This document shows positions 25,868 through 36,594 of a stretch of 64,000 nt of DNA, piece by piece. The first letter of the stretch is position 1, and each line of letters starts with the position of its first letter. Both the position numbers and the translations under genes were made by a program. Source of the stretch: Purshia tridentata (taxonomy: Eukaryota; Streptophyta; Magnoliopsida; Rosales; Rosaceae); contig QANT01008398.1 in the NCBI GenBank assembly GCA_003254885.1, forward strand, positions 22,949 through 86,948, given 5' to 3'. The notes below the pieces were generated by a model. That model had not been told where the DNA came from. It saw nothing but the letters and a program-made list of their open reading frames with translations, and did no database searches.

Positions 25868-26450
25868 ATGTCAGCACAGTTGACTAGTGTGCTCTTCTTG
25901 CTCTCAAAGCCCATGTCACTGGTGACCCTCAAAGCAACTTGAAGACTAACTGGTCTACCACGAACTCCAGTTGCAACTGGGTTGGTGTTACTTGTGGTGC
26001 ACGCCACCTTAGAGTCCCAGTCTTGAACCTCTCTTACATGAGTCTCGCGGGCACAATTCCACCAGAACTAGGCAACCTTTCATTTCTTGTTGAGTTGCAC
26101 TTCAGATTGCAGATTAGGGAATCATTCCTTCATGGTTCGGGTCTTTATCCAAACTTCAAACCTTGGTAATCAGTTTACAGGTTCCATACCCTCTGCTATC
26201 TTCAACTTATCTGAGCTGCAAGTAATTAATCCCAACAACAACCAGCTATCAGGTCAATCACAAGATATCTGGCACTGATTTATTAATTGGTGACCAAACC
26301 TTGTTAATATACAATGGTTTTCTTCTTTCTTTAATTTTTCTCCGGCATATATATGCACATATGATTTAAGTTTTAACAGGTCTCATAACAAGAGAAATCG
26401 GAAGATGAACGATGCTGAAGAATATTTACCTTGACGATAACAAATTCAAT
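25868..26450 (+). pseudogene. LRR receptor-kinase N-terminal relic
   Basis: Pieces in different frames give LALKAHVTGDPQSN-type sequence, WSTTNSSCNWVGVTC, VLNLSYMSLAGTIPPELGNLSFLVEL, then NQFTGSIPSAIFNLSELQVI, and later EIG and LKNIYLDDNKFNG. This is the N-terminal cap and first repeats of an FLS2/EFR-like (subfamily XII) LRR receptor kinase. Frame breaks, stops and lost repeats are evident, and no transmembrane or kinase part follows. It lies between the two germin-like copies. Confidence 0.85.
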
Positions 26451-28088
26451 GGTATATATATACGCGACTCGTCTTTGTTGCAATGGCATTGTATGAATTT
26501 AAATTATGCTACATCCAATAGTTAAAACTTTTTATTGGTAATGTTAGGATATTTTGGTACCATATTGTGTACCACCTAGAAATGGGACCATTGTAATCTT
26601 TCCAGCATTATTGTAGTAATAGTATGGTGTATGAGTAGTAGCTGATGAGTTTAATAAGTATTAATTTATAAGATATTCCAAACGATCGAGATCGGCATGC
26701 TGTCTACTCCGTTCAATGCCAAATTTACCAGTTACTCACTACTACTGTCGTACCTCGCACCTAAACTTTATACTCATCAACACTCATTACTTTCTTTCAC
26801 TCCCTCAACTTTAATAAGTAACCCTATTACACTACTTTGCATATATTGTTCTGCTCATGATCAACAATAACAACATGCACCTTCATGGCCAACAAAAAAG
26901 AAAAGAAAAGAACAACACCTTGTTTATGAGAACTCCAATTAAGGAGAAAAAAGTTAAGTTTCTTGCATCAATATGTTCAATTTTCGAGTGTTAAGAAATT
27001 ATGAATTCATGTTTTGTGCGGTGAATGAGGAGAAGATGCCTGAAGAAGACGCTTGAAGAAGAACAAACTGTCTCTTATTTGGGTGGGCTGGGATTCTCTG
27101 TCTTGTTGTTTGTTTCTTTTTTCTTTTGAAAAAATACAGGTGTCATTCTCTTATTAGTCCACGTTCATTAGGGGTGACCGGGAGGTACCCCCTTGGAGTG
27201 ACCCAAATATTGTCCAAACTTAAATACATTCACTTTATTCCAATTGGATCCCAATTGTGTCTTGGTTTCTTCCCCAGCTATATAGCAGCAGATTTAGCAA
27301 GAATACAAAATAGCTATAACTTTAGGCTTTAGCCATCCCATTAGAGATGCTTTGTAGAAAAAATACAAATAAGGAGATAGCCATGGATTTAGCCATCTCA
27401 ATGTGGATGCTCTAATACATCCACATGAATAATTTTGGGCTTTCAGTTTTCCTCACATTAAAAATTTCTTTTTCAAATTTCCTAAAAATAAAAAAGTCTT
27501 TCTGCAAATTTGAAGTGAAAAATCTACATTAATTCATCAGCTATCATTATGGGGTTTAAGGGATGAATATATCATGAATTAATGAAAGGCCACATATACT
27601 CGAATATACCCTAATATTGTTGCTGTTAAATCAAAGATAAACAACACTTATCCATCCTAAGTAACTATCCATGTATTAAGCCATTAATGATTATTTGACG
27701 GAGCTTTCCGATTGTGGCATATTTTCTAGTCTACTCTCTCATTTTCATTCGTCCAAAACTGGTTATGATCTGTATATAGCCACCAATGCCACTATGCCTT
27801 TTGATCCATTCTTCCTCAGAAGTACAGTCAATTTTAAGTTGATCTTCTAGTTAGGTAGCTGTATACAGCTCCTAAATCATCCCAGCATGTGCCATTTTAA
27901 TGTGGCCAAGGAAGAAGAAAACATAGAAATAACATGGAAAATTTCAACACCAACAACACCACCACACTGATCAGCTCCTACAAACCCATATAAATACCAA
28001 TGCTACTTAGCAAGTTAGTCATCATTAACCACAAACAAAACCATATATAGAACACCAGAAGCTGAGCAGCAACTACAGTTTATCTACA
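26451..28088. other. Intergenic region before germin-like gene 2
   Basis: No gene is supported. The right part, from about 27570, is the duplicated germin-like promoter region. It carries GTATACAGCTCCTAA and CATAGAAATAACAT blocks shared with copy 1. The left part is AT-rich with no recognisable coding motif. Confidence 0.6.
27989..27996 (+). promoter_or_regulatory. TATA box of germin-like gene 2
   Basis: TATAAATA lies in the same context as in copy 1. It sits about 93 bases before the original (now blocked) ATG at 28089 and about 120 bases before the usable ATG at 28116. Confidence 0.65.
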
Positions 28089-28115
28089 ATGGCTATGAGA
28101 TTGGTTTAATTACTG

Positions 28116-28724
28116 ATGATGATGACATTAGTACTTGTTCTGGCCACCTCCAAGTTGGTCCTAGCAAGTGACCCTGATATCATTTCTGACTTTATAGTCT
28201 CACAAAATTACAACACCACCACAAATATTGATGCCAACTTTTTCACATACACCGGATTGCGTGGTGTATTCGACCAAGTTCCTGAAACCTTCAAGGCAAC
28301 AAAAGCAAGTATGGGTGAGTTCCCAGCTCTGAATGGCCAGAGTGTGTCATATGCAGTGCTTCAATTCCCTCCAAACACACTGCTCCCACCTCACACTCGC
28401 CATGACTCAACTGGACTCATGTTTGTTATTGATGGGTTCTTGGAAGTTGGGGTAATTGACACCAAAAACAATCTATACACTCAAAAGCTTCAAGCTGGAG
28501 ACATGTTTGTGTTTCCACAAGGGTTAGTGCATTATCAGTATAACTCACATCCTGAGTTGCCAGCCACTGCCATTGCAGCATTTGGAAGTGCAAGTACTAG
28601 ATCAGTTGCTGTGCCACCCTCTGTCTTTGCCACTGGAATTGACGATGCCATCCTTGCCAAAGCATTTAAGACAGATGTTGATACCATTAAGAAGATCAAG
28701 GCTGGCTTCACTACTGGCTCATAA
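28116..28724 (+). CDS. Germin-like protein (cupin) copy 2, start codon shifted
   Basis: The 202-aa protein is very like copy 1. The ATG that aligns with the copy 1 start is at 28089, but its frame meets TAA at 28107-28109 after six codons. Translation must then begin at one of three tandem ATGs from 28116. The shortened N-terminus (MMMTLVLVLATSKLVLA) is still hydrophobic enough for a signal peptide. The first cupin box reads HTRHDSTG, again with Arg for the second His and Gly for Glu. The later box GDMFVFPQGLVHYQ keeps its His. The rest is undamaged and ends KAGFTTGS. Ribosomes could start at 28089 and re-initiate, which may lower expression. A zinc-finger gene faces it downstream. Confidence 0.88.
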   Translation: MMMTLVLVLATSKLVLASDPDIISDFIVSQNYNTTTNIDANFFTYTGLRGVFDQVPETFKATKASMGEFPALNGQSVSYAVLQFPPNTLLPPHTRHDSTGLMFVIDGFLEVGVIDTKNNLYTQKLQAGDMFVFPQGLVHYQYNSHPELPATAIAAFGSASTRSVAVPPSVFATGIDDAILAKAFKTDVDTIKKIKAGFTTGS

Positions 28725-29462
28725 TTAAGCTCAGGATTGCTTTCTATTGTTTTTCAATTCTTCTTCCAATAACTGGCATTCATAAAATTTGAACTCATAA
28801 CCTTCTCTCACAAAAACGAGACGGGAGTGCCACCGCTGGACCAATTAGTCGTTGACTTGGTTTGTTTGTTGATTTAGCTACTTTTCTCTTTAATTTTATG
28901 ATTAGATTTAATAAAGCGCTCTCATTCATTTCATATATCCAATTATGAGAAAACTAACATAACTGTTTGGATTAATGTTTCTCCCGTTTGAGTATGACAT
29001 CATAAAACAAAAACGAATTATATACTAATTGAAACCTCTAGAGTCCTCTTCCACTTTCATGTGTTTAACCAGATTGTTAGAATGATGACATCACAATTCT
29101 TGTTTCATTTTTAGCTAGGTATTCTAAGCACATTCGTTGGAATAGGATTTAAGTGACTCATAATGAGTAAATCTACTCATAAAACTAAAAGGAATTCTCC
29201 AGACACCTTTTTATTTTTGGACAAATTAATACATTCCTACTTAGCATAAAGAAATTTGGCACAAAATTGACTCAATCCCTTGAAATGCATATCTACATCA
29301 AGAATTGATATCTCTCCCTCTCTCTGCTTTTCCCTTCATATTTCATTACCGTTCTTAGCAAATTTGTGCTACACACAGGCTAGCTACTCTGTTTACAAAA
29401 TACCAATTATAGGTTTTGGTATCCATTCATGGAGTTTTCACATTTTATGGTTTGAAGTCCAA
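28725..29462. other. Convergent spacer between germin-like gene 2 and the zinc-finger gene
   Basis: No gene is visible. The sequence is largely homologous to 24210-24835 (for example GGAATAGGATTTAA and CTTGAAATGCATATCTAC in both), showing that the duplication covers the spacer. An extra stretch (about 28740-28860) is present only in this copy. Confidence 0.65.
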
Positions 29463-29859
29463 TTATTCGTCATAAAAATCTGCAGCAGTACGGCGTTTTT
29501 GATAACTTTGAACCTCATTCTTGTTGTCTTGGGTATGAGTCAAATCCATCTTCATGAAATGAAAGCCCATTATATAGCGATACTCTCCGGTCCCAAGGCA
29601 TCTAGAGCAATAACTGAGACCACTTCCACCGCAAGTCCTGCACCTGCAAGAGTGATTAAGGGCAGTTGATGTAAACACATCCATAACTGAGTAGAATTCT
29701 CAGTGCACATGTATATGTAATATGTATGAAAACTGAAAAGTATTGATACCTCACCATTTTGGCCATTCTCCTTTGGGGAGCATTTGTAGGTCAACATAGT
29801 TTGTCCTTCCTGTTATATAGAAGATATCAAATATCAGAGTGGGAAAAAAAAAAAAAAAN

Positions 29860-29914
<55 letters not shown>

Positions 29915-32694
29915 TAATATAAACAAACATAAGAATCCACAAATCTTGCCAACCACTCAAAACAGACCAAAGAAATATCCAAACATGAGTTCAAAATGGT
30001 GTGAGAACTAGTGCTGCAGGACTGGACTCAATAGACATCAAGATTTTAGACACATCCATTTTACTAGAAACTGGACCAGGGTTGAGTAATGAGTACCCTT
30101 GCACTCATCACCAAAAGAAAAAAAAGAAAAGAAAAAAGACTCGGAGTAAATTAGCAGTTCTATCAAGACGAAGCAGGAGCTTCTTTAATTGTTTGCTGTA
30201 TGATGACCTGCCTGAAGTTAGGTTGTCATCCCCTTATAAATTGGGTCCTAATAGGTAAAGGCAAGATAAGTATATTTGTTTAAATTCAAGAGACTATAAA
30301 TGATTGAAATCGTTATGAAACTAAAACAATCCTATTGTATGAATAAGCTTTAAACAAAGGCCAATCTTTTTTGGTTGAAACAAAGGCCAGTCAACATTCA
30401 TAGAAACGAACAATAATCTATTTCTCCATTTTCAGTATTGAACAGTTGACTATGACTTCGGGTTCTATAGTAAGTTGCATACACTGATGGTGAAACTTTT
30501 GAATCTCAACCATCCTCTCACTTTCAGACTTCTGTGGGAAAGGTTAAAATATCTCTTTAGTTAAGATTTCAAAAGTTAAAACAGGCGTTCTGGAGAAGCA
30601 TCCAAGAAACACTTAGGATGACAAGACAATTAAACATTTTGTTATGTCAGATTAAAGTCAATTATCCAACCACTGAAAAATGAGAAAAAGAGAAAATGTA
30701 GCAAAAAATTGTCTACATAAGAGGGAAAGACAAAAGAGAGAGACCACTTCCACGACAATCGTAGCAATCGATCCTTCCACTCCCTGTGCAGACCTCACAA
30801 GGTGGATCCGGCTTCCTTATTATTTCTTTCTGAACATTTGACTGCAATAAACAAAGGTGGTCCAAAAGTTAATGAATTACATTATTATAAGTATTTCAGT
30901 CCCTCCAATATTAACAAGTAGCTAAGTGCTAAACTCAAGGTTGGTGGACATAATTTTGATAAACACCTACAAACAAACTAATGACAATATAGGCACTTGA
31001 ATCACTATCTTGACAGAGAAAAATGATATTTTTTGTTTAGAGTTACTAGCCTATAATATTCACGAACATTGTTCAGTATTAATGTTACTGGACATGCTAA
31101 ATTTCCAAAATACAATTATTTCAATGCATAATTTCTATTTTATTTTCCAGATTGTTTTAAATTTTGGCAAAAAACTAATGTTGAAAGAATCATTTATAGA
31201 AACAACAGTATACAAGCATGATTCTTTGGAGTAACCCATCCTGTAAAATGGTTGAAGGTTAGGATTATCCATCTACTTTCCCTCCTAGGACCTGGCATTG
31301 GCAGGGCCACCAACAGGTAAACTACCATTTGAGAATTGGCACAACTTTGATAATCATGAGGTTGAATTTAGGTCGTACTGGATATGTGGTTTTAAAATGA
31401 GGAATTTAAATTTGCATTTGAATTTTAGTGTAAATTACTTTATAAGACTTTTGGTTTCACCTATCATAGTCTAACCCATTATCACTCCCTATCTCACCAC
31501 TTGGGCTAACCAAAGAGCTTTACTTAATGGGATTTTTGAAGTATTATTCTCTTATGTTAATAAAATCTTAATCTAAATTTGGCTATCTGAGAAGGGTGGA
31601 TTTCAACTCAAGAAAAAACTGTTAATTCAAAATCATGCCTAGATCACTTAAATATGGAACTTTCTGTTTCTGTTTTTCTTTTTTCTTTTTCAATCCATAA
31701 TCAAAAGTATCAAAACTCACTATCTGAGAAGGGTGGATTTCAACTCAAGAAAAACTGTTAATTCAAAATCATGCCTAGATCACTTAAATATGGAACTTTC
31801 TGTTTCTGTTTTTCTTTTCTCTTTTTCAATCCATAATCAAAAGTATCAAAACTCTCTTTTTATGTTGTTTTAACATTTGATGCAAGCAATTTAAACAAAG
31901 CAGTCCAATCCGAATCCCTCATTTTCAAATCCACTTATCCAAATGGAACCTAACAGTAATGCCATAGAAATAGTAGGGGACTGAGGTTTCTAGAGCCTAC
32001 TTAGGCCAAACTTATTTAGATGTATTTAATAGGATAACAACCATTAAAATTTACACTTAGGCCAAATTATGTATCTTGCATCTCATTTTTAACGAGATGA
32101 TGACACCCCAAGTAGCATTAGAGCTTTCTAAGATAGCATGCAGCCTCAAGCTAACTCACTGTAATACAAAACTTCTAATTCATGCCTTTCCCACACCGTA
32201 AATAACTTGGTTTTTTTTTTTTTTTTNNNTTTTTTTTTTTTTTTGTGCTTGGACACACACTAACCGACTTTCAACAAAAACTGAAAACATAGAATAGAAT
32301 GCAGCAATGGCCTGTTTTGTAGCCGGGAGAATGAAGGAAAGTGAAGTAGAAAACTAGAATTTTTTTGAAAGCAGAACATATAATTCAGTAATTCAGTAAT
32401 TCAGTAATTCACCCAACCAAAATTCCATTTGAACAAACCCAATACAGAAAAACCATCTGAACAACTAAATATCAGCTCTTTCTTTTAATTGGTTTATCAT
32501 ACTTTCACCCATTTTCGTAGGAACCAAACATAAAAGAGTGGCATGAAGTGACTTGCCTCCGTACGGACGACCCAGGAGGGCTTGGAGAGGGAGAGTCGGG
32601 GCAACGGGTCTGGGCTCCGCGGAGGAGGAGCAGCGTTGGAATTTGTGGCTTCGAATCGGACGGCTGATAATGAGCTGAGGATTCTGAGTGCCAT
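29463..32694 (-). CDS. Small zinc-finger protein, DnaJ cysteine-rich (CXXCXGXG) type
   Basis: Four exons on the minus strand join in phase: 32694-32557, 30841-30745, 29809-29755 and 29643-29463, giving 156 aa. Residues 1-46 (Ser, Pro and Arg rich) resemble an organelle transit peptide. Zinc motifs follow: CEVCTGSG, CYDCRGSG, CRTCGGSG and CSRCLGTG, as in the cysteine-rich domain of DnaJ and plastid relatives such as BSD2 and LQY1. Between them is YVDLQMLPKGEWPKW, and after them MGFHFMK. The first intron has a GC donor (GAG|GCAAGT). The second intron's donor GTCTCT is weak. Introns hold a poly-T run with an N and a 137-bp tandem duplication. Partner and exact role are unknown; a chaperone-like or redox role in plastids is inferred. 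A dead copy lies at 24836. Confidence 0.85.
29844..29912. repeat. Poly(A) run with one N, inside a zinc-finger gene intron
   Basis: Nearly 70 A residues are broken only by N at 29859. The run lies between exons 3 and 2 of the minus-strand zinc-finger gene, where it reads as poly(T). The length is unreliable. It could be the tail of a retroposed sequence, but no target duplication was found. Confidence 0.85.
31583..31855. repeat. Recent 137-bp tandem duplication
   Basis: Two adjacent copies begin CTATCTGAGAAGGGTGGATT at 31583 and 31720 and each ends AAAAGTATCAAAACTC. They differ only by about one A in an A run and a couple of T/C changes in a pyrimidine tract, so the duplication is recent. 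It lies in the first intron of the zinc-finger gene. Confidence 0.95.
32211..32244. repeat. Poly(T) run with NNN (32227-32229)
   Basis: A homopolymer in the first intron of the zinc-finger gene with three undetermined bases. It marks uncertain sequence, as at 2438 and 29859. Confidence 0.9.
32381..32412. repeat. 8-bp microsatellite (TAATTCAG)4
   Basis: Three full units and one nearly full unit of TAATTCAG lie in tandem in intron 1 of the zinc-finger gene, about 150 bases from its first exon. Confidence 0.9.
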
Positions 32695-32949
32695 CTATCT
32701 ACCGCTACCGACGTCTGGCGGGTCGTCCACTACACTCCTCTATCGAGTATTTGAATGACAATTATAACCCTTTATAAAATGACTAAAAGGGCCTAGTGAA
32801 CTTTCAAATATGTATAAGTTTATACTCGAGGGATGTCAATTACTCATCAACATTCGTCACTTTCCCAAATATTTCGGGTCCCAGTAACATAATCAATGTC
32901 ATACATGATCACGGATCTATTTTCAGTACTTTCAACTATCCTTAGATGC

Positions 32950-33136
32950 TTGGAGAGTGGATTTCATATTTTGTTTGATAACAATTTTGGTACTAGACTT
33001 TTGATCAAAGCTATTGAAGAAAGCTATTGAAGGAATAATAAAAAGAGAAATCAGAGAAGTGACGATATCAATAACTTTGATCAAAAGTTTGGTACCAGAA
33101 TAAGTACCAAACATGATATGAAATCAACTCTCAATT
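32950..33136. mobile_element. Short hairpin element (MITE-like inverted repeat)
   Basis: A left arm (TTGGAGAGTGGATTTCATAT and on, with TTGGTACTAGACTTTTGATC, to about 33017) is the imperfect reverse complement of a right arm (GATCAAAAGTTTGGTACCAG, then ATATGAAATCAACTCTCAA, to about 33136). Arms are about 65 bases with a loop of about 55. No open frame is present. No clear target duplication was identified, so the superfamily is unknown. It lies between the zinc-finger gene and the NLR pseudogene. Confidence 0.75.
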
Positions 33137-33305
33137 CCTTGAATAGCATATATACCAATGTGAGAGGCTTGGGTAAAGTGCTAGACTGCCCTCATTATAC
33201 CTTACTGACATGACACTCTAAGGACTATATTAATATTCAGATCTTTAGGAAGTTGCAGTGGTAACAAAATTTCTATCAAACTCAAAAACTGAAGAAGCAG
33301 GGAAT

Positions 33306-36300
33306 ATGGCTGAGGGTGTTGTTTCAATTGTGGGGGACTTGATCAAGGAGCAAGTCAAGTTCTTGAGTGGAGTCAGTGGGAAAGTTGAGGCCCCTTGCAC
33401 AGATGGAGCTACAATTGGTGAAGAGCTACCTGAAAGATGCACATGCAAGACAAGTAGAGAGTGAACTGGTACGCACTTATGTTGCAAATATTAGAGAAGC
33501 TGCTTATGATTTGGACGATGTCATTGGAACCTTGGTCTTGAAAGTGGCTTTCAAGAGGAGAGGAAGTGTGAAGATTGTTCTGAAAAGGTTTGCTTGCATC
33601 CCTAGAGAAGCATTTTATCTTTACAAGATTGGGTCTGAAATTGATACCATTACCACCAAACTGTCCAAGTTGAGTCGGAGTTGCAAGGTTACGATGTCAA
33701 GGAAATAAGTTTTGAGAGGCTACAAGAGCAAAGGCTAACTTATCCTCATGTTGTTGAACCCAATTTTGTTGGGTTTGAGGATCTAGTAAAAGCATTGTCG
33801 ACCCAGTTGAGGAATGAAGAAAAATGTCTCCCTGAGTGGTTTCTATTTGGGGCATGGGGGGTTCCGGAAAGACCACCCTTGCAAAACAAGTTTACCATCA
33901 CGATGATGTTAAGCGCCATTTTGAGTGTTTTTCTTGGGTATGTATATCTCGGCAATGTCAAGGAAGAGCAGTTTTGGAAGAAATTCTTGTTAAACTAATT
34001 TCTCCAACCGAAAAACAAAGAAAAGAATTTGCAAGAATGAAGAAGGATGTGATAGCAGAGAAGCTTTGTAATACCCTACAACAAAGGAAATGTCTAGTGG
34101 TCCTCGATGACATTTGGACCCCTTGATGCGTGGAACACTTTAAATGTTGGATTTCCAATCAATGGGGAATCAGGGAGTCGAATATTGCTCACAACTCGCA
34201 TAAAAGATGTAGCCTCACATGCTTCTAAAGAAAATGATTTCCTCCACCAACCCCAACCACTAACTGAAGATGAAAGCTGGAAACTGTTTGAGAAGATAGC
34301 TATATGTGAAAGAGATTATGCAGGTATTTTCTCATTCAATTTTCTGTACATCTTTACTTTTCTTATTTATCGATTGAGCCTAAATGGAGACTATCACATT
34401 CCATATAGCAATACATGCATTTTTTAGGAAAAAAAAAAAATCATTCTTTGGAATTTTACTGTTTTGGAGAACTCAGATAGTTCTTATAAATTCATCACAT
34501 TCTCTCACAGATACATGAAGTACACACATCAAAATTGGTGGTGCACCTGCTATTGTCTATATGTATGTATACACTCCAACGAAGCTATATTAATTGTTAG
34601 GGTCATTGGAAGAGACAATATCGATGTCCTATAACCTCCTATTCTCTTTCTGAATTTGTCTTTGCAGTGTCACCATTGACAATCTCTATTAGCAATGGAC
34701 ATATATTGATGAATGATGCTAGAATGTCATATTTAGTTTGTTTTTATAACTCTATATAATTGCTATTCTGAGAAATGGGGTTGATTTTGGTAATTATTGT
34801 TTTCAGACTTTTAGATTTATACAAAGAAGAAAGAATTAGGACAGAAGATGCTTCAACTTTGTGTAGGTTTGCCATTAGCCATTAGGGTGCTTGCTGGATT
34901 CCTAGCTCTAAAAGACACAATTGATGAGTGGGAGAAGGTGCATATGAATGCTAATGTATATATAAGGATAGGCACAGATCTGGAAAAAAAATACAAAGGT
35001 CAAGGGTATGAAGGTGTATCATGTGTGTTGGCATTGATTTATGATGACTTGCCATATCTTTTAAAATTGTGTTTTTTGTATTTGGGTAATTTTCCGGAAG
35101 ATTTTGAGATACCGGTGAAAAGGTTGACTCAATTATGGATTGTAGAAGATTTTATATCTTCGACATCACAAGTACATGGTTCACATGAACAAGTGGAAGA
35201 TGTATCATACAATTGCTTGAGCGAGTTGGTGAGAAGGTCTATGGTTCAAGTCAGAGAGTATGGTTCAACTAAAAAGACCAAAACTTGTCGTCTCCATGAT
35301 CTTATATGAGACTTATGCTTGTGGAAGGCAAAAGATGAGAATTTTCTCCATAGTGTCAAACTGTGATGCGGTAATTGAGCCAACACCAGAAATTGGTAAA
35401 GTTCGAAGACTTGCCATCTACTTGGACAAAATAGTTGATAAATTAGCTCCCACAAGAGATGGGCACCTTAGGTCTCTTTGTACTTTGGCTCACTAGACTT
35501 TTACCGAGACTTTGACGAAAAATTAGTGCAATCACTGTTCGAGGACTTCAAATTGCTTAGAGTTTTGCAGTTTGAAGGTATAGATAATCATATGCGACAG
35601 CTACCAAGTGAAATTGGGAGGCTAGTACACTTACGGTTTTTAAGTCTACGGTATAGTAGTTTTTCTCAACCGTTGCCATCTTCTGTAGCTAATTTGGTAT
35701 ATTTGCAGACTCTAGATTTATTTACGTTATCATGTCTGGGTAGGTGTGGTGGAAATTCCAAATGTGATATGGAAGATGAAACAATTGAGACATTTATATT
35801 TACCCCAGATGTACAGTGTTACAAACGGCAGTAAGCTGAGAATGGGTACTCTTAGCAATTTGCAGACGTTAGTAGAAGTTTCAAGCTCCGATTGTGATTT
35901 AAAAGATCATCCTGGACTAACCAATCTTAGAAAATTGGTCATGAAAGAGCCAGATGACACACCCACACCCTTGGAAGATCTGGAGGAAATCTTGAAATCT
36001 TTGAGCCTCACATTTAATGGTCTTCGATCTCTATCAGTGAGGTATGGAAATGCTGAGGCTTTGCAAAGGATACTATTAAGCTATCCTCGTATATACAAGC
36101 TGAACCTGAACGGGCCGATCATGGAGTTACCGAAAGATCTCCTGTGCTATCCAAACCTGACCAAGATAAAGCTACTTAGAACTTGTCTCAAGGAAGACCA
36201 GACTGAAATACTGGGGAAGCTGCCAAACTTAAGAATGTTTTATCTTGCTGGTGCGAATGGTTTAATTAATTCCGGGATTTCTCCCAGAACACTGGTCTGC

Positions 36301-36594
36301 TCTAAAGGAAGCTTTCCTCATCTTGAATTTCTTTCCCTGGTTTGGTTGTCTGAATTGGAGGAGTGGAGGGTGGAGAAAGGAGCCATGCCTATTCTCTGCA
36401 GATTGCACATTGACTGTTGTTTACGACTGAAGGAAGTTCCAGATGGGCTGAAATATATTACTACCCTCAAGGAATTAAAATTCGAAGGCAGGCCTACATT
36501 TTGTCGTGGGCTCCAGGAAGGAGGAGGGGATTTCTACAAAATCCAACGTGTGCCTTCTGTTATATTGCAATCAACAACTTTGTTTGGTGAATAG
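33306..36594 (+). pseudogene. CC-NBS-LRR disease-resistance pseudogene (RPP13-like)
   Basis: All parts of a CNL immune receptor occur in order but in different frames. The coiled coil starts MAEGVVSIVGDLIKEQ (33306) and continues in another frame with ELQLVKSYLKDA. The P-loop is GMGGSGKTTLAK (about 33850), then LVVLDDIW, GSRILLTTR, GLPLAIRVLAG (about 34865), CFLYLGNFPED and CRLHDLI (about 35285-35306). LRRs run to TAG at 36594. Frame changes fall near 33390, 33675, 33835 and 34125, with more in the early LRRs (about 35330-35740). A TGA at 35307-35309 follows CRLHDLI where such proteins usually have Arg. A stretch of about 520 bp (34323-34840) interrupts between RNBS-B and GLPL, perhaps an intron. 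It is probably non-functional unless several sequencing errors are present. The LRR part from 35746 remains open for 282 codons. Confidence 0.88.

Noticed and set aside
29751-29960. 69-codon minus frame with a poly-Phe stretch
   Set aside because: It is zinc-finger exon 3 joined to the translated poly(T) run of the intron.
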